Shown in pieces: positions 1 through 9,481 of a stretch of 64,000 nt of DNA (positions are counted from its first letter, which is position 1; each line of letters opens with the position of its first letter). This DNA comes from Actinopolyspora mzabensis (GTDB lineage: Bacteria; Actinomycetota; Actinomycetes; Mycobacteriales; Pseudonocardiaceae), in the NCBI RefSeq assembly GCF_900101095.1, contig NZ_FNFM01000005.1, positions 62,001 through 126,000 on the forward strand. The letters run 5' to 3'. Under the pieces are notes generated by a model. It did not search any database and was not told where the DNA came from. It saw only the letters and a program-made list of their open reading frames with translations. Both the position numbers and the translations under genes were made by a program.

Positions 1-3000
1 CAACCGGTCGGTCAGCAGCCAACCGCACAGCTCGACGAGCTCCTCCTCGCCGTAATCCGCTATCCGCAACCCGGGTGTGATCGCGGGACGCGGGCCACGG
101 GTGATGGTGACCTCGGGCGGCGCGGTGTCCCCGGTGTGCCCGGTGTCCCCGGTGTGCTCAGTGCTCTCCGGGGTATCGGGTTTGTCGGGAACGGCAGGCG
201 CGGGCTCGCGTTCGGCATCGATCATGGCCTGTTCCCAGGCCTTGACGATGCGTTCGGTCTCGCCCTCCCGGTCGGCGAACCAGGCCGAGGCCCACACCCG
301 GTGGAACCGCCAGCCGAGGTTCTCCAAATGGGCCTGCCGCAACCGATCCCGGTCCCGAACGCTGTGCGACCTGTGATAGCTGTCGCCGTCGGCCTCGACG
401 GCCAGGATCATCCGGCCCGGCTCGTCGCGGTGTGCCAGCGCGAAGTCGATGCGGTACTGGGAATACCCCCACTGCGGGTACACCTCGATCTCGCGTTCGC
501 GCAGTGCGTCGTGGATGTCTTGCTCCAGCCCGTTCAACTCGACCGGCTGTTGCCTTCCGACCTGGTCGATCCGCGTCTGGTTCTGGGCGAACTCCAGATA
601 ACGGCGGAGCAGTTCGGTGCCGGTACGTTCCTCCCGAGGCGCCAGATCGTGGGGGCCGAAGGAACTGACCACCGTCATTCTCGTCTTGGCGCGGCTGACC
701 GCCACGTTCAGCCGGCGCGGCCCTCCCTCGTTGTTGAGCGGACCGAAGCCGGTGCGCGCCACGGTGCCGTTGGCCCGCTTGGCCACCCCCAGCGTCAGAA
801 TGATCGCGTCACGCTCGTCACCCTGCACGCGTTCGAGGTTCTTGACGAAGAATCGCCTGCTGGGTTCGGTGTTCTCGTCGAAGAAGTCCTGCAGTTCCGG
901 CCGGTCCCGCAGCGCCTTTCGGATGGCGTCGTCCACGCGGGTCATGTGCTTCTGGCCCATGGTGATCACCCCGAGGCTTTCGTGCGGGCGGAACTCGGCG
1001 TGCTCCAACACCCGTTCGACGACGCGCTCGACCTCCTCCGGGGCCGAGCCGTCCTGACCCGGCGAGGCGACCCCGTCGACCACGTCGAGCGTGACCGGGG
1101 TGTCCCAGCGGGCCCCGGGGAAGGTCACCAGGCTGTTGTTGTAGATCTCCTCGTTGGAGAAGGCGATCAGCCGTTCATCCCGGCTCCGGTAGTGCCACCG
1201 CAGCGTTCGCTGGAGCGGGATCAGCGAACGCATCGTCGTCAGGATGGACTCGTAGTCCCGCAGATCGCCCTCGTCCTCATCCTCGTCCGCTGCCTCGGAG
1301 GGTTCTTCGAGCATCCGGCTGAAGAAGTTCGTCGGCGGCAACTGCTTGTCGTCCCCGGCGACCACGAGCCTGCGGCCACGGGCGAGCGAGGTGACCGCGT
1401 CGTGCGGTTCGATCTGGCTCGCCTCGTCGAACACGACCAGATCGAACAGCCGCTCGGCGGGCAGCGTGCTGCTGACCACCAGCGGAGACATCGCCCAGCA
1501 CGGCCGTAGCGCCAGCAGTACGTGCGGGGCACGCTCGACCAGTCGCCGGATCGGCAGATGCCGGGACTTCTTGTTCGCCTGCTTCCGCAGTAGTTCGGTC
1601 TCCTCCGGGAAGTCGTCGCGCACCCGGCGCAGCGCGTCGGCCACCGACCACCGCACCCGCTGCGCGGAGGTCCCACGGTGTTCCCGGTCGGCCTCCTGGA
1701 ACTCGTCCACTGTTCTGTTCCGCTGCTCGCCGTTGACCTCCCGCAGCGCCGGGACCCGCAGCTTGAACTCGTCAAGCAGGGACCTCAGCCAGCAGTGCCG
1801 GAACAGCAGCCAGGTCTGTTCCCCCGTGGCGTCGCGGCGGGCCGCCTCGTCGAGCAGCTCCCCCAAGCCCAGGCCGCGGAACCTGTCCAGCAGCTCGTTG
1901 ATCCGGGGCATCTGCCACATCGTGTTCTTGTCGGCGGCGAGTTCGTGCAGTTCCTCCTGGACCTGCTCGGTTGGGCGGGACTCGTAGTCGGTGAGCCGCG
2001 CGCACATCGCCACCGAGGTGAGCTGGTTTCGCAGCGTGTGGAAGGTCTCCATGGTCTGTCGCAGGTCCACGACCTCGGCCGGTTGCACCTGGCCACCGCC
2101 CAGCTCGTTCCAGCGGTCACGCTGTCGCACGATCTCGGACAACTTCGCGTGCAACGCCCACTTCTTGGTGATGCCGTCCGTCGAAGCCCGCCTGACCTCC
2201 TTCAGCAGCGTTCGGCGCTGCCGCCACCCGAGCTTCCGGCCGTATCGCGCACGCTGTTTACGACTCGCCGTGGCGAGCAACCAGTCGTCCAGTCGGGTGC
2301 CGAAGACGTCCGAACCGAAAGCCTCGACGCTGCTGTGCACCTCGTCGAGCAGTTCCAGCACGTGCTGCCACCCCTCGAGATCGGTGGGCGGCGTGAGACC
2401 GGTCTGGCGCAGCAGGGCGTGCATCCCCTGCTGACCGTCCCGCAGGGTTCGGGTGGTCAGCTCGTCGAGCTCGGCCATCACACGTTCGAGGTCCTCCTCG
2501 CCCCGGATGTCGGCCTGCCACCACGGTGACTCCTTACGGAGGATCCGCAGTCCACCCGCATCGACGAACTGATGCAGCTCCTGCTCCAGCCTGCGCACCG
2601 TCGCCGCGTCCAGCGCGCGCAGCGTCGGGCCACGGAAGAAGTGGTCCGTCCGATGCTGATCCCCGAGTTTGAGCAGCTCCAGCTGCACCTCATAGGCGCT
2701 CTTCTCCCAGGGATCACGCCGAGCGTGCAGCTCGTCGGACGAAGTGCGCAGCGAATCGCGTCGTTCCGCCAACCGTTGGTGCAGATCCCCGGTTTCCGCC
2801 GGTTGTTGCCTGCTGGTGGCTTGTAGGCTCTCCTGCAACTGTTGCGCGAGCTGCTTCTTGTCGACCTTGCGCTGGTGCAGATCGAACACCAGGTCCGCCA
2901 GGTTCACCTCGGCCAGTCGGTTCGTCACCGCCTCGATGGCCGCACGCTTCTCGGAGACGAACAGCACCCGTTTTCCCTGCGCGGTGGCGCCCGCGATGAT

Positions 3001-3951
3001 GTTGGCGATCGTCTGGCTCTTGCCGGTACCCGGTGGCCCCTCGACGAGCACGTGCTGGTCCGACAGGGCGCTGTTGATCGCTCCCTGCTGCGAGGAGTCC
3101 GCGTCCTGCACCGGGTGCTCGGTGTTCGGCGCGATCTCGTCCGGTGGTGGGGGAGCGAAACCGGTGCTCTCCTCCCGCACCGCTTCCGTACTGGCTCGGT
3201 GACCGGCCAGGGCGGCCACGAGCTCGTGCTGGGCCAGCAGTCCGGTCGAACTGCGGAGATCCTTGACCATCGGCAGTTTCTCGTAGTTGAACAGGCCGAT
3301 GACCACCGAACGTTCGAGCTCGATTCCCATGTCCTGCCGCGCCGCCAGATCGGCCAGTTCCCCGTAAACGCCCTCGAGCTGTTCCCCCGGGTCCTCGTGC
3401 TGGCTCAACCGATCCTCGACGGCGCTGGTGAACCGCTCGTGATCGATGTCCAAGCCGTACTTGCGGTCGAGGGCGTACAGCAGCACTTGGTTGATCTCGA
3501 CGTCGTCGAGCCGCAGCACGAAGTCGTTCTCCGAGACCGTTCGGGACTCGATCCGCAGCGTTCGCAGCAGCAGCGGTGCTCGGGTAGCGGGAACCGATTC
3601 GCTTCCCCGCACCTGTTGCTCGGTTCGCACCAATCCCTGGGCGACCTTGCCCACCTCGACGCCCTGTTCCTCCTCGGCCGCGTTGATCCTGCGCCTTATG
3701 TCGCGGATCCGTTTGCTCGCGTCCTTGTTCACGTCTATTTCCCGGAACAGCGAACTCAACCGCGTTTCCGAACCGCTGAGCAGCTCGCGCAACGCATCGG
3801 GGTCGGCGGAGGAGAGGTCCAGCGTCGTCCTCTTCCTGTTCTTGAAGTGCAGCAGCGTGTTGGTGTTTCCGAGGTCGACGAGCTTGTTCGCCCATTCCTC
3901 GGCTTTCGCGCGCACCAGTTCCTGTAATTCCTGGTCGTTCTCGGTCGACAT
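1..3951 (-). CDS. DUF4011-type SF1 helicase with C-terminal Vsr-like nuclease domain (partial, C-terminus off window)
   Basis: The frame opens at ATG 3951 and stays open to the left edge, giving at least 1,317 residues. The N-terminus (WANKLVDLGNTNTLLHF, about residues 19-35) matches the DUF4011 signature. A Walker A (EGPPGTGKSQT) lies near residue 304, a DEAS Walker B near 842 and a GDDKQLPPTNFF motif near 860, which is the UPF1-like SF1 pattern. Near residues 1150-1235 the pattern YRIDFALAH, then VEADGDSYHRS, then WRFHRVW resembles the Vsr/DUF559-like nuclease (REase_MTES_1575 type) that caps this family. A low-complexity GDTGHTGD tail follows, ending near a LCGWLLTD segment. Such proteins are large cytosolic DNA/RNA helicase-nucleases often found in defence islands; that role is inferred here. 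It is divergent from the HhH gene at 4245. Confidence 0.9.
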   Translation of the reverse strand, partial: MSTENDQELQELVRAKAEEWANKLVDLGNTNTLLHFKNRKRTTLDLSSADPDALRELLSGSETRLSSLFREIDVNKDASKRIRDIRRRINAAEEEQGVEVGKVAQGLVRTEQQVRGSESVPATRAPLLLRTLRIESRTVSENDFVLRLDDVEINQVLLYALDRKYGLDIDHERFTSAVEDRLSQHEDPGEQLEGVYGELADLAARQDMGIELERSVVIGLFNYEKLPMVKDLRSSTGLLAQHELVAALAGHRASTEAVREESTGFAPPPPDEIAPNTEHPVQDADSSQQGAINSALSDQHVLVEGPPGTGKSQTIANIIAGATAQGKRVLFVSEKRAAIEAVTNRLAEVNLADLVFDLHQRKVDKKQLAQQLQESLQATSRQQPAETGDLHQRLAERRDSLRTSSDELHARRDPWEKSAYEVQLELLKLGDQHRTDHFFRGPTLRALDAATVRRLEQELHQFVDAGGLRILRKESPWWQADIRGEEDLERVMAELDELTTRTLRDGQQGMHALLRQTGLTPPTDLEGWQHVLELLDEVHSSVEAFGSDVFGTRLDDWLLATASRKQRARYGRKLGWRQRRTLLKEVRRASTDGITKKWALHAKLSEIVRQRDRWNELGGGQVQPAEVVDLRQTMETFHTLRNQLTSVAMCARLTDYESRPTEQVQEELHELAADKNTMWQMPRINELLDRFRGLGLGELLDEAARRDATGEQTWLLFRHCWLRSLLDEFKLRVPALREVNGEQRNRTVDEFQEADREHRGTSAQRVRWSVADALRRVRDDFPEETELLRKQANKKSRHLPIRRLVERAPHVLLALRPCWAMSPLVVSSTLPAERLFDLVVFDEASQIEPHDAVTSLARGRRLVVAGDDKQLPPTNFFSRMLEEPSEAADEDEDEGDLRDYESILTTMRSLIPLQRTLRWHYRSRDERLIAFSNEEIYNNSLVTFPGARWDTPVTLDVVDGVASPGQDGSAPEEVERVVERVLEHAEFRPHESLGVITMGQKHMTRVDDAIRKALRDRPELQDFFDENTEPSRRFFVKNLERVQGDERDAIILTLGVAKRANGTVARTGFGPLNNEGGPRRLNVAVSRAKTRMTVVSSFGPHDLAPREERTGTELLRRYLEFAQNQTRIDQVGRQQPVELNGLEQDIHDALREREIEVYPQWGYSQYRIDFALAHRDEPGRMILAVEADGDSYHRSHSVRDRDRLRQAHLENLGWRFHRVWASAWFADREGETERIVKAWEQAMIDAEREPAPAVPDKPDTPESTEHTGDTGHTGDTAPPEVTITRGPRPAITPGLRIADYGEEELVELCGWLLTDRL

Positions 3952-4244
3952 GCCCCGCAGTCCCCATCAGAGTGCCCTGGACCGTTGAGATTCCGGGCTG
4001 ACCTGTCTGTGATCAGCCCTTCAGGATGCCGCAACGGGTAAGGCGTTGCCATAAACCGAATGGGTGAGATCAACTCGGGGTGATTGTGACGTGCTGCACA
4101 CGGTATTCCGCTCCGGGCGGCCCGGAATCCGGATTATTCACCTTTTCGGCGGATTTCCTGTAGTGGGCTTTACGAGACCATGGAGGGCTTTCCGATCGCG
4201 GGGCGCGCGAGCGGTGATTGTCGGAACAAACCGAGGGGGACGCA

Positions 4245-5013
4245 TTGCACGAGCCGACCGCTGCGGACGACGAGCCGGACGCCGCTCCCGAAATCGCTGA
4301 TCGTGCGGTCGTCGGCGCGCTCGCGCGTGGCACGTTGTCCCGTGCCGACGAAACGAGGAACACCGCCGACCGGCTTCGCTCCGCACCGGAACGGTTGCGG
4401 GAGCAAGCCCGCGAGCAGCACGCGGAGCTCCACCGCCGTGCCGTCGCCGCGCGGCTGCAGGACACTCCGCTGGACAAGTTGCGCGAGGTGGCCGGTAGCA
4501 GGAGCCGACTCGACGCGCTGGAACGCGCCGGGTACCGCAACGTCCGCCAGGTGCTGTCCGCGCGTCCCGAACAGCTGCGTCGACATCCCCGGAGTCGGGG
4601 AGAAAACCGCCGAAGCCACCGTCGACGAGCTCGGCGACAGCATCGACGCGTTGTCCGTCGAATTCGACTCGGTCCGCCCGGTGGCAGGACGTGCGGGCAG
4701 CAAGCTGCGGATGATGTTCGCCGGCCGCGCCAGGAAACAGGCCTCGCTGCGCGCAGTCGCCCGGCACGAGGACCTGCTGGAACAACCGTGGGTCGAACGG
4801 ATCAACGATGCGGCGCGGCGGGCCCACGAAGTGGCCGGGCGGCAGAACGCGGCGGAGTCGTGGCGGGACTACCAGCAGCGCGCGGCCGTCTACAACACCC
4901 TGCTGAGCGGCATCACCGGCGTGGCGGACACTCCGGATGCCTCGGCACAGGGCTTCGTCACCGGCGAGGTGGACCCCGAAAGACTTCGGGGTATCGAACG
5001 GGCGGAGTCCTGA
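4245..5013 (+). pseudogene. helix-hairpin-helix protein interrupted by a frameshift
   Basis: Coding starts at TTG 4245 behind GAGGGGGA (TTG 4218 is an in-frame alternative). The first frame encodes a charged helical region ending in ALERAGYRNVRQVLSARPEQLR. At about 4578-4582 the homologous reading jumps to the next frame, which continues DIPGVGEKTAEATVDELG and runs to the stop at 5013. The join restores a classic HhH DNA-binding motif (IPGVGEKTA), so one extra base around 4581 has broken the gene. Codon usage is normal on both sides, so the break is recent or a sequence error. The reconstructed product is about 255 aa with no catalytic domain seen; whether it is the N-terminal remnant of something larger is unknown. 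Its partner may be the divergent helicase. Confidence 0.65.
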
Positions 5014-5485
5014 TGAAACGACTTTTCCGGCACGGAGTCGGTTCCGCGCGTTGCCGACTCGAGTACGCAGAATCCGGTGGGTGCGGTAATCGACATCGGG
5101 AAGCGTTACCGGAATCCGGGAAACAATTCGGTAACGTATGGATTTTCCGGTGGCGTGAACTGTCCGACAACGGACTGCGCTATCTTGTGGCGACGGGAGA
5201 AACCGTGACAGAGCTCGGGGTGTGCGGACTACGTCGATGGGGGTCCGCACCAGCCCGAAAAGGGGACAAACGATTGATCTCGACCGGGCGGGGGCGCGTT
5301 CGACAGTTTCCCGCTTCCCGTGTATCAGGCGACTCGAGGCCACGTTCCGATCGGAACTCACGATTACGTCCGATGTGGCGGAATATTCCGGCGTCGGTGA
5401 GGTCCACCGGCGACCGTCGATACAGCGGGTTCGGATGGAACCGTGAAAGCAGCGAGACGCGCGTACGTGGCTTCGGGGAGGAAAC
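5014..5485. other. 472-bp non-coding gap
   Basis: No convincing gene is visible. The frame open through here belongs to the wrong side of the frameshift at 4581 and has no protein-like composition. The stretch is slightly richer in A/T than its neighbours and probably holds the promoter of the kinase gene, but no clear -35/-10 pair could be assigned. Confidence 0.5.
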
Positions 5486-7198
5486 GTGGCGGAACCGACA
5501 GTGATCAACGATCGCTACGAACTCCAGGCCGTTCCGCTGGCCAAGGGCGGGATGGGGGAAGTGTGGGCGGGACGCGACACCAAACTCGAGCGGGAGATCG
5601 CCGTCAAGTTCATCCGGTTCCCCGACGCGGATGACGACGAGGAACTGGTACGGCGATTCCGCCGCGAGTCCCGCGTCACCGCGCGACTACGGCACCCGGG
5701 TGTCCCGTCGATCTTCGACGTGGGCAGCCACAACGGGCGGCCCTACCTGGTCATGGAACTCGTCCACGGCATCAGCGTCTCCGACCTGATCGCCGAACAC
5801 GGCACGCTACCGCTCGGCTGGGCCGCGGCGATCGCCGCGCAGACCTGCTCGGTGCTCACCGCCGCCCACCAGGAACAGCTGGTGCACCGCGATCTCAAAC
5901 CGGCCAACCTGATGCTGCAACCGGACGGCACCGTCAAGGTGCTCGACTTCGGACTCGCCGTGGCGCTCGACGTGGCGGACATCTCCCGGTTGACCCGCAC
6001 CGGCCAACACATCGGAACTCCCGCCTACATGGCTCCGGAACAGATCCAGGACGCCACCAGCTCCACCCGCAGCGATCTCTACTCGTTGGGTTGCGTGCTC
6101 TACGAGTCGCTCACCGGGATGCGGCTTTTCCGGGGCCCCACCGACTACGCCGTGATGAGCAAGCAGGTCGGCGAGCGGCCCGCACCGCTACGCGAGTACC
6201 GCCCGGACGTTCCGTCGGAACTGACGGAGCTGGTCACCGACCTGCTGGCGAAGGAAGCCGAGGATCGCCCGGAGAGCGCGCCCACCGTCTACCATCGGCT
6301 GCTGCCGTTCGCGGCGGACGTCGAAGCGCTGCCGGGAGCGCTCGCGAACCCCGCGATTCCCAGTCCCACCCGGATGTACGCCTCGGTGTTGAGTCGGGTG
6401 TTTCCCTACGGCAGCCCGTCCCCGAGGCCGGCGGGCAAGGCCTCCGACAGCGCGCCTTCACCGGAGGAGCCCCCGGCCGACACGGCTTCCGACGAGGTGG
6501 CTCCCGACGAGAGGCCTTCCGGGCGGGGGAGCGCCTCGGAGCGCCCCGATCCGCCGAACCAGGACTCACCGGAAACCGGTGAGCGAACGGGCCACCCCGA
6601 CCCCGGTGCGGCGGCGGAGGAGACTCCCGCGATAACCCGGGACGAGCTGGCGGCGGCCAAGAACCGGGCTGACTCCCGCGTACAGCACTCCCGATACGAC
6701 GAGGCCGCCGAACTGCTGCGGGCCACAGTGGATTCAGCGAGCCGGGTCTTCGGCAGCACCGACGGTGACGTCATCGAACTGCGCCTGGAATGGGCCCGAG
6801 TGCTCTACGACGGTGGCCAGTACCAGCGGGCCGGACCGGTATACCATGCGCTGGCCACCGACCTGGCACAGCGCGACGGGCTCGACACCGAACTCGTCTT
6901 CCACTGCCGACTGCGCAACGCGAGCTGCCACGCGCTCGGCGGTAACCACAGCCACGCGCTCCGGGCCATGAAAAGCCTGCTGGCCGACGAACAACGCGTC
7001 TTCGGCGACGACCATCCCCGCACCCTGGACCTGCGATGCCAGATCGGGTTGCTCCAGCTCGGGGCGGGCAAGCCGGAGGAAGCCGAGACGACCCTGAGCA
7101 CGCTGCTCGACGACCTGCTTCGCACCCACGACCCCGAGCACTCCCTCGTCGTCAAAGTGCGCGAACTGCTCGACGGATTGCCGGGTGGAGGAGGATGA
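5486..7198 (+). CDS. Ser/Thr protein kinase with C-terminal TPR-like region
   Basis: GTG start at 5486 with GGGAGGAAAC just upstream; 570 aa. Residues 10-275 form a Hanks-type kinase: glycine loop KGGMGEV (20-26), Lys41, HRD at 134-136 with KPAN, DFG at 154-156 and APE at 183-185. Residues about 300-385 are a Pro/Glu/Ser-rich linker. Residues about 395-560 are helical repeats of the TPR type (EAAELLRATVDSASRVFG; GQYQRAGPVYHALATDL). No transmembrane segment or PASTA repeats are visible, unlike PknB, so it is probably cytosolic and docks partners through the TPRs. It lies 126 bp before the UvrD-like gene and co-directional with the DUF262 gene, suggesting one functional unit; the substrate is unknown. 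Confidence 0.93.
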   Translation: MAEPTVINDRYELQAVPLAKGGMGEVWAGRDTKLEREIAVKFIRFPDADDDEELVRRFRRESRVTARLRHPGVPSIFDVGSHNGRPYLVMELVHGISVSDLIAEHGTLPLGWAAAIAAQTCSVLTAAHQEQLVHRDLKPANLMLQPDGTVKVLDFGLAVALDVADISRLTRTGQHIGTPAYMAPEQIQDATSSTRSDLYSLGCVLYESLTGMRLFRGPTDYAVMSKQVGERPAPLREYRPDVPSELTELVTDLLAKEAEDRPESAPTVYHRLLPFAADVEALPGALANPAIPSPTRMYASVLSRVFPYGSPSPRPAGKASDSAPSPEEPPADTASDEVAPDERPSGRGSASERPDPPNQDSPETGERTGHPDPGAAAEETPAITRDELAAAKNRADSRVQHSRYDEAAELLRATVDSASRVFGSTDGDVIELRLEWARVLYDGGQYQRAGPVYHALATDLAQRDGLDTELVFHCRLRNASCHALGGNHSHALRAMKSLLADEQRVFGDDHPRTLDLRCQIGLLQLGAGKPEEAETTLSTLLDDLLRTHDPEHSLVVKVRELLDGLPGGGG

Positions 7199-7324
7199 TC
7201 ATCAGCGGTGTCCGGAGCCCCATCGGGGAAAACGGTCGAATCGGACGGACTGGGGTCTTTCGTTGCTCGGGCGACGCGGCGCCGACGACATCGACAACGA
7301 CACACAGCGGTACCGGAGACACAA

Positions 7325-9418
7325 GTGGCCCGACTCGGCATAGACAAGGACTTCCTGCACGAGTTCACCAAACTCGAAAAGCAGGTTCAGGAGAAGGTGA
7401 GCCAGACCCTGGCGAAATTCGATCAGGTCAGCCACGCCGGAGCACACCTGGAGAAGATCGCCAACGCGCGCGATTCCCGGTTCCGCTCCATCCGGATCAG
7501 CGACTTCTGGCGCGGGATCGTGCTCGCACCGGACTCCGGGGACAGCTACACCCTGCTCACCGTGCTGCCGCACGACGACGCCTACGCCTGGGCGAAGCGG
7601 CGCAAGGCCTCGGTCAACGCGGCAACCGGGCGGATCGAGATCCGCGACGTCGCGGCGGTGGAGGACAGTCTGCCCGGGCTGTCCAAACTGGCCGAAACCG
7701 CTCCCAGCCGCCTGTTCGACCACGTCAAGGACTCCCAGCTACGACAACTGGGCCTCGACGAGCAAATCCTTGCCTTCGCGCGTGCACTCACCGATTCGGC
7801 GCAGCTCGACGCGGCCAAATCGTTCCTGCCGGGCAACCAGTGGGACGTGCTGTTCGGGCTGGCCACCGGCTACACCCCCGAGCAGGTCTGGGCGGAGTTG
7901 GCCGCCGAGGTCAGCGACGCCGGGTTCGACCCGGACGATCTGGACGCGGCGGTGGAGCGCAGCCCCGATCGTGTCGTGCTCGTCGACGGACCCGAAGAGC
8001 TCATGGCGGTCTTTCGGCACCCGCTGGCCACGTGGCGGATCTACCTGCACCCGGTGCAGCGCTCGGCGGTGGAGGCCTCCTACAACGGTCCCGCGCGTGT
8101 CACCGGTGGCCCCGGCACCGGCAAGACCGTGGTGACCATGCACCGTGCCCACCAGCTGGCGGTGAACGGGACGGGGCCGGTGCTGATGACCACCTTCACC
8201 TCGACCCTGGCCGACTCGCTCGACACCGGGGTGAAACTGCTCGTGGAGGACTCCGAGGTGCGTGAACGCATCCACGTGCACCACGTGGACCAGTTCGCCA
8301 ATCGGGTGTTCCGCGAACACCACGAAGCCCCCACGATCCTGAGCGCGGAGGAGCAACGGCAACTGTGGCAGTCGATCGTCACCGAGCTGGACGTGTCGTT
8401 CTCGGCCAACTTCCTGGCGGAGGAGTGGCGGCAGGTCGTGCTCGCCCAGGGGGTCGGCAGCGCCGAGCAGTATCTCGGAGCCAAACGCGACGGCCGGGGA
8501 CGTGGCCTCGGCAGTCGGCAGCGGGCGCAGGTCTGGCAGGCGATCTGGGAGTTCGAGAATGAGCTGCGGCGGCGGGGCGTGTGGACCCACGAGACGATCT
8601 GCGTCGAGGCCACCAGGCTGCTCGAACAGCGAACCGACAAGCCCTACCGGCACGTGGTGGTCGACGAGGCCCAGGATCTCAGCCCGGTGCAGTGGCGGCT
8701 GCTGCGCGCCGCCGCCCCCGAGCGGCCCGACGACATCTTCCTGGCGGGTGACACGCACCAGCGCATCTACAACAACCGCGTGAGCCTGCGCGAGGTGGGA
8801 ATCCGGGTGACCGGGCGGTCGAGCCGGTTGAACGTCAACTACCGGACCACCGCCGAGATCCTCGCCTGGAGCCTCGGGCTGTTGCGCGGCGAAACCATCG
8901 ACGACATGGACGAGGGGCTCGAAGCCATCGCCGGCTGCCGCTCGGAGGTACGCGGCAAGCACCCGTGGGTTCGCGGTTTCCCCACCAGAACCGCCGAGCT
9001 CGAACAGCTGGTGACCACGCTGCGGGGATGGGTCGACACCGGGATAGCTCCCGGCGAGATCGGTGTGGCGGTGCGCTCCAACAAACTCGTCGAAACGGTC
9101 GGGGACGAACTCGGAAAAGCCGGGATTCCGAGCGTGCGACTGCAGGGCGGCACGACCGAGGAGGACGACGCGGTCGGGGTGGGCACCATGCACCGGATGA
9201 AGGGGCTGGAGTTTCGCTGCCTTGCGGTGGTCGGGGTGACCGAGCACCAAGTGCCGCCTCCCAGCGCGATCACACCCGCCGAGGAGGACGCCTCGGCACA
9301 CCGCAGGGACACCCAGCGCGAGCGGTGCTTGCTGTTCGTCGCCTGTACCCGCGCCCGGGAACAACTCGCCGTGTCCTGGCACGGCGGCAAGAGCCCGTTC
9401 CTGCACACCCAGAACTGA
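7325..9418 (+). CDS. UvrD/PcrA-like SF1 helicase with RelE-like N-terminal domain
   Basis: GTG 7325 is chosen because GGAG lies 6 bases upstream and conserved sequence begins there; an upstream in-frame start (7208) would add 39 Arg-rich residues. The product is 697 aa. Residues 1-95 look like a RelE/ParE toxin fold: DFLHEFTKLEKQVQEKV, then a SIRISDFWRGIVL segment, then HDDAYAWAKRRKASVN. The helicase follows: Walker A GGPGTGKT near 262, VVVDEAQDLSP, GDTHQRIYNNR, NYRTTAEIL, a GTMHRMKGLEF motif and the C-terminal VACTRAREQL. This arrangement recurs in bacterial UvrD-like proteins of about 700 aa. DNA unwinding is family knowledge; a toxin-like activity of the N-terminus is untested. Confidence 0.9.
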   Translation: MARLGIDKDFLHEFTKLEKQVQEKVSQTLAKFDQVSHAGAHLEKIANARDSRFRSIRISDFWRGIVLAPDSGDSYTLLTVLPHDDAYAWAKRRKASVNAATGRIEIRDVAAVEDSLPGLSKLAETAPSRLFDHVKDSQLRQLGLDEQILAFARALTDSAQLDAAKSFLPGNQWDVLFGLATGYTPEQVWAELAAEVSDAGFDPDDLDAAVERSPDRVVLVDGPEELMAVFRHPLATWRIYLHPVQRSAVEASYNGPARVTGGPGTGKTVVTMHRAHQLAVNGTGPVLMTTFTSTLADSLDTGVKLLVEDSEVRERIHVHHVDQFANRVFREHHEAPTILSAEEQRQLWQSIVTELDVSFSANFLAEEWRQVVLAQGVGSAEQYLGAKRDGRGRGLGSRQRAQVWQAIWEFENELRRRGVWTHETICVEATRLLEQRTDKPYRHVVVDEAQDLSPVQWRLLRAAAPERPDDIFLAGDTHQRIYNNRVSLREVGIRVTGRSSRLNVNYRTTAEILAWSLGLLRGETIDDMDEGLEAIAGCRSEVRGKHPWVRGFPTRTAELEQLVTTLRGWVDTGIAPGEIGVAVRSNKLVETVGDELGKAGIPSVRLQGGTTEEDDAVGVGTMHRMKGLEFRCLAVVGVTEHQVPPPSAITPAEEDASAHRRDTQRERCLLFVACTRAREQLAVSWHGGKSPFLHTQN

Positions 9419-9481
9419 CACCGGTCGCGCCCGAGGTTTCCGTACACCGCGCGACCCGCCACGACCACAGGAAGGAAGAAC

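Noticed and set aside
136-1509. 457-codon open frame on the plus strand
   Set aside because: Antisense to the helicase-nuclease, whose DEAS, GDDKQLPPT and nuclease motifs lie in this stretch.
4600-5504. Continuation of the first frame of the HhH gene to 5504
   Set aside because: After 4581 it is Arg-rich, motif-free sequence; the protein-like reading moves to the other frame.
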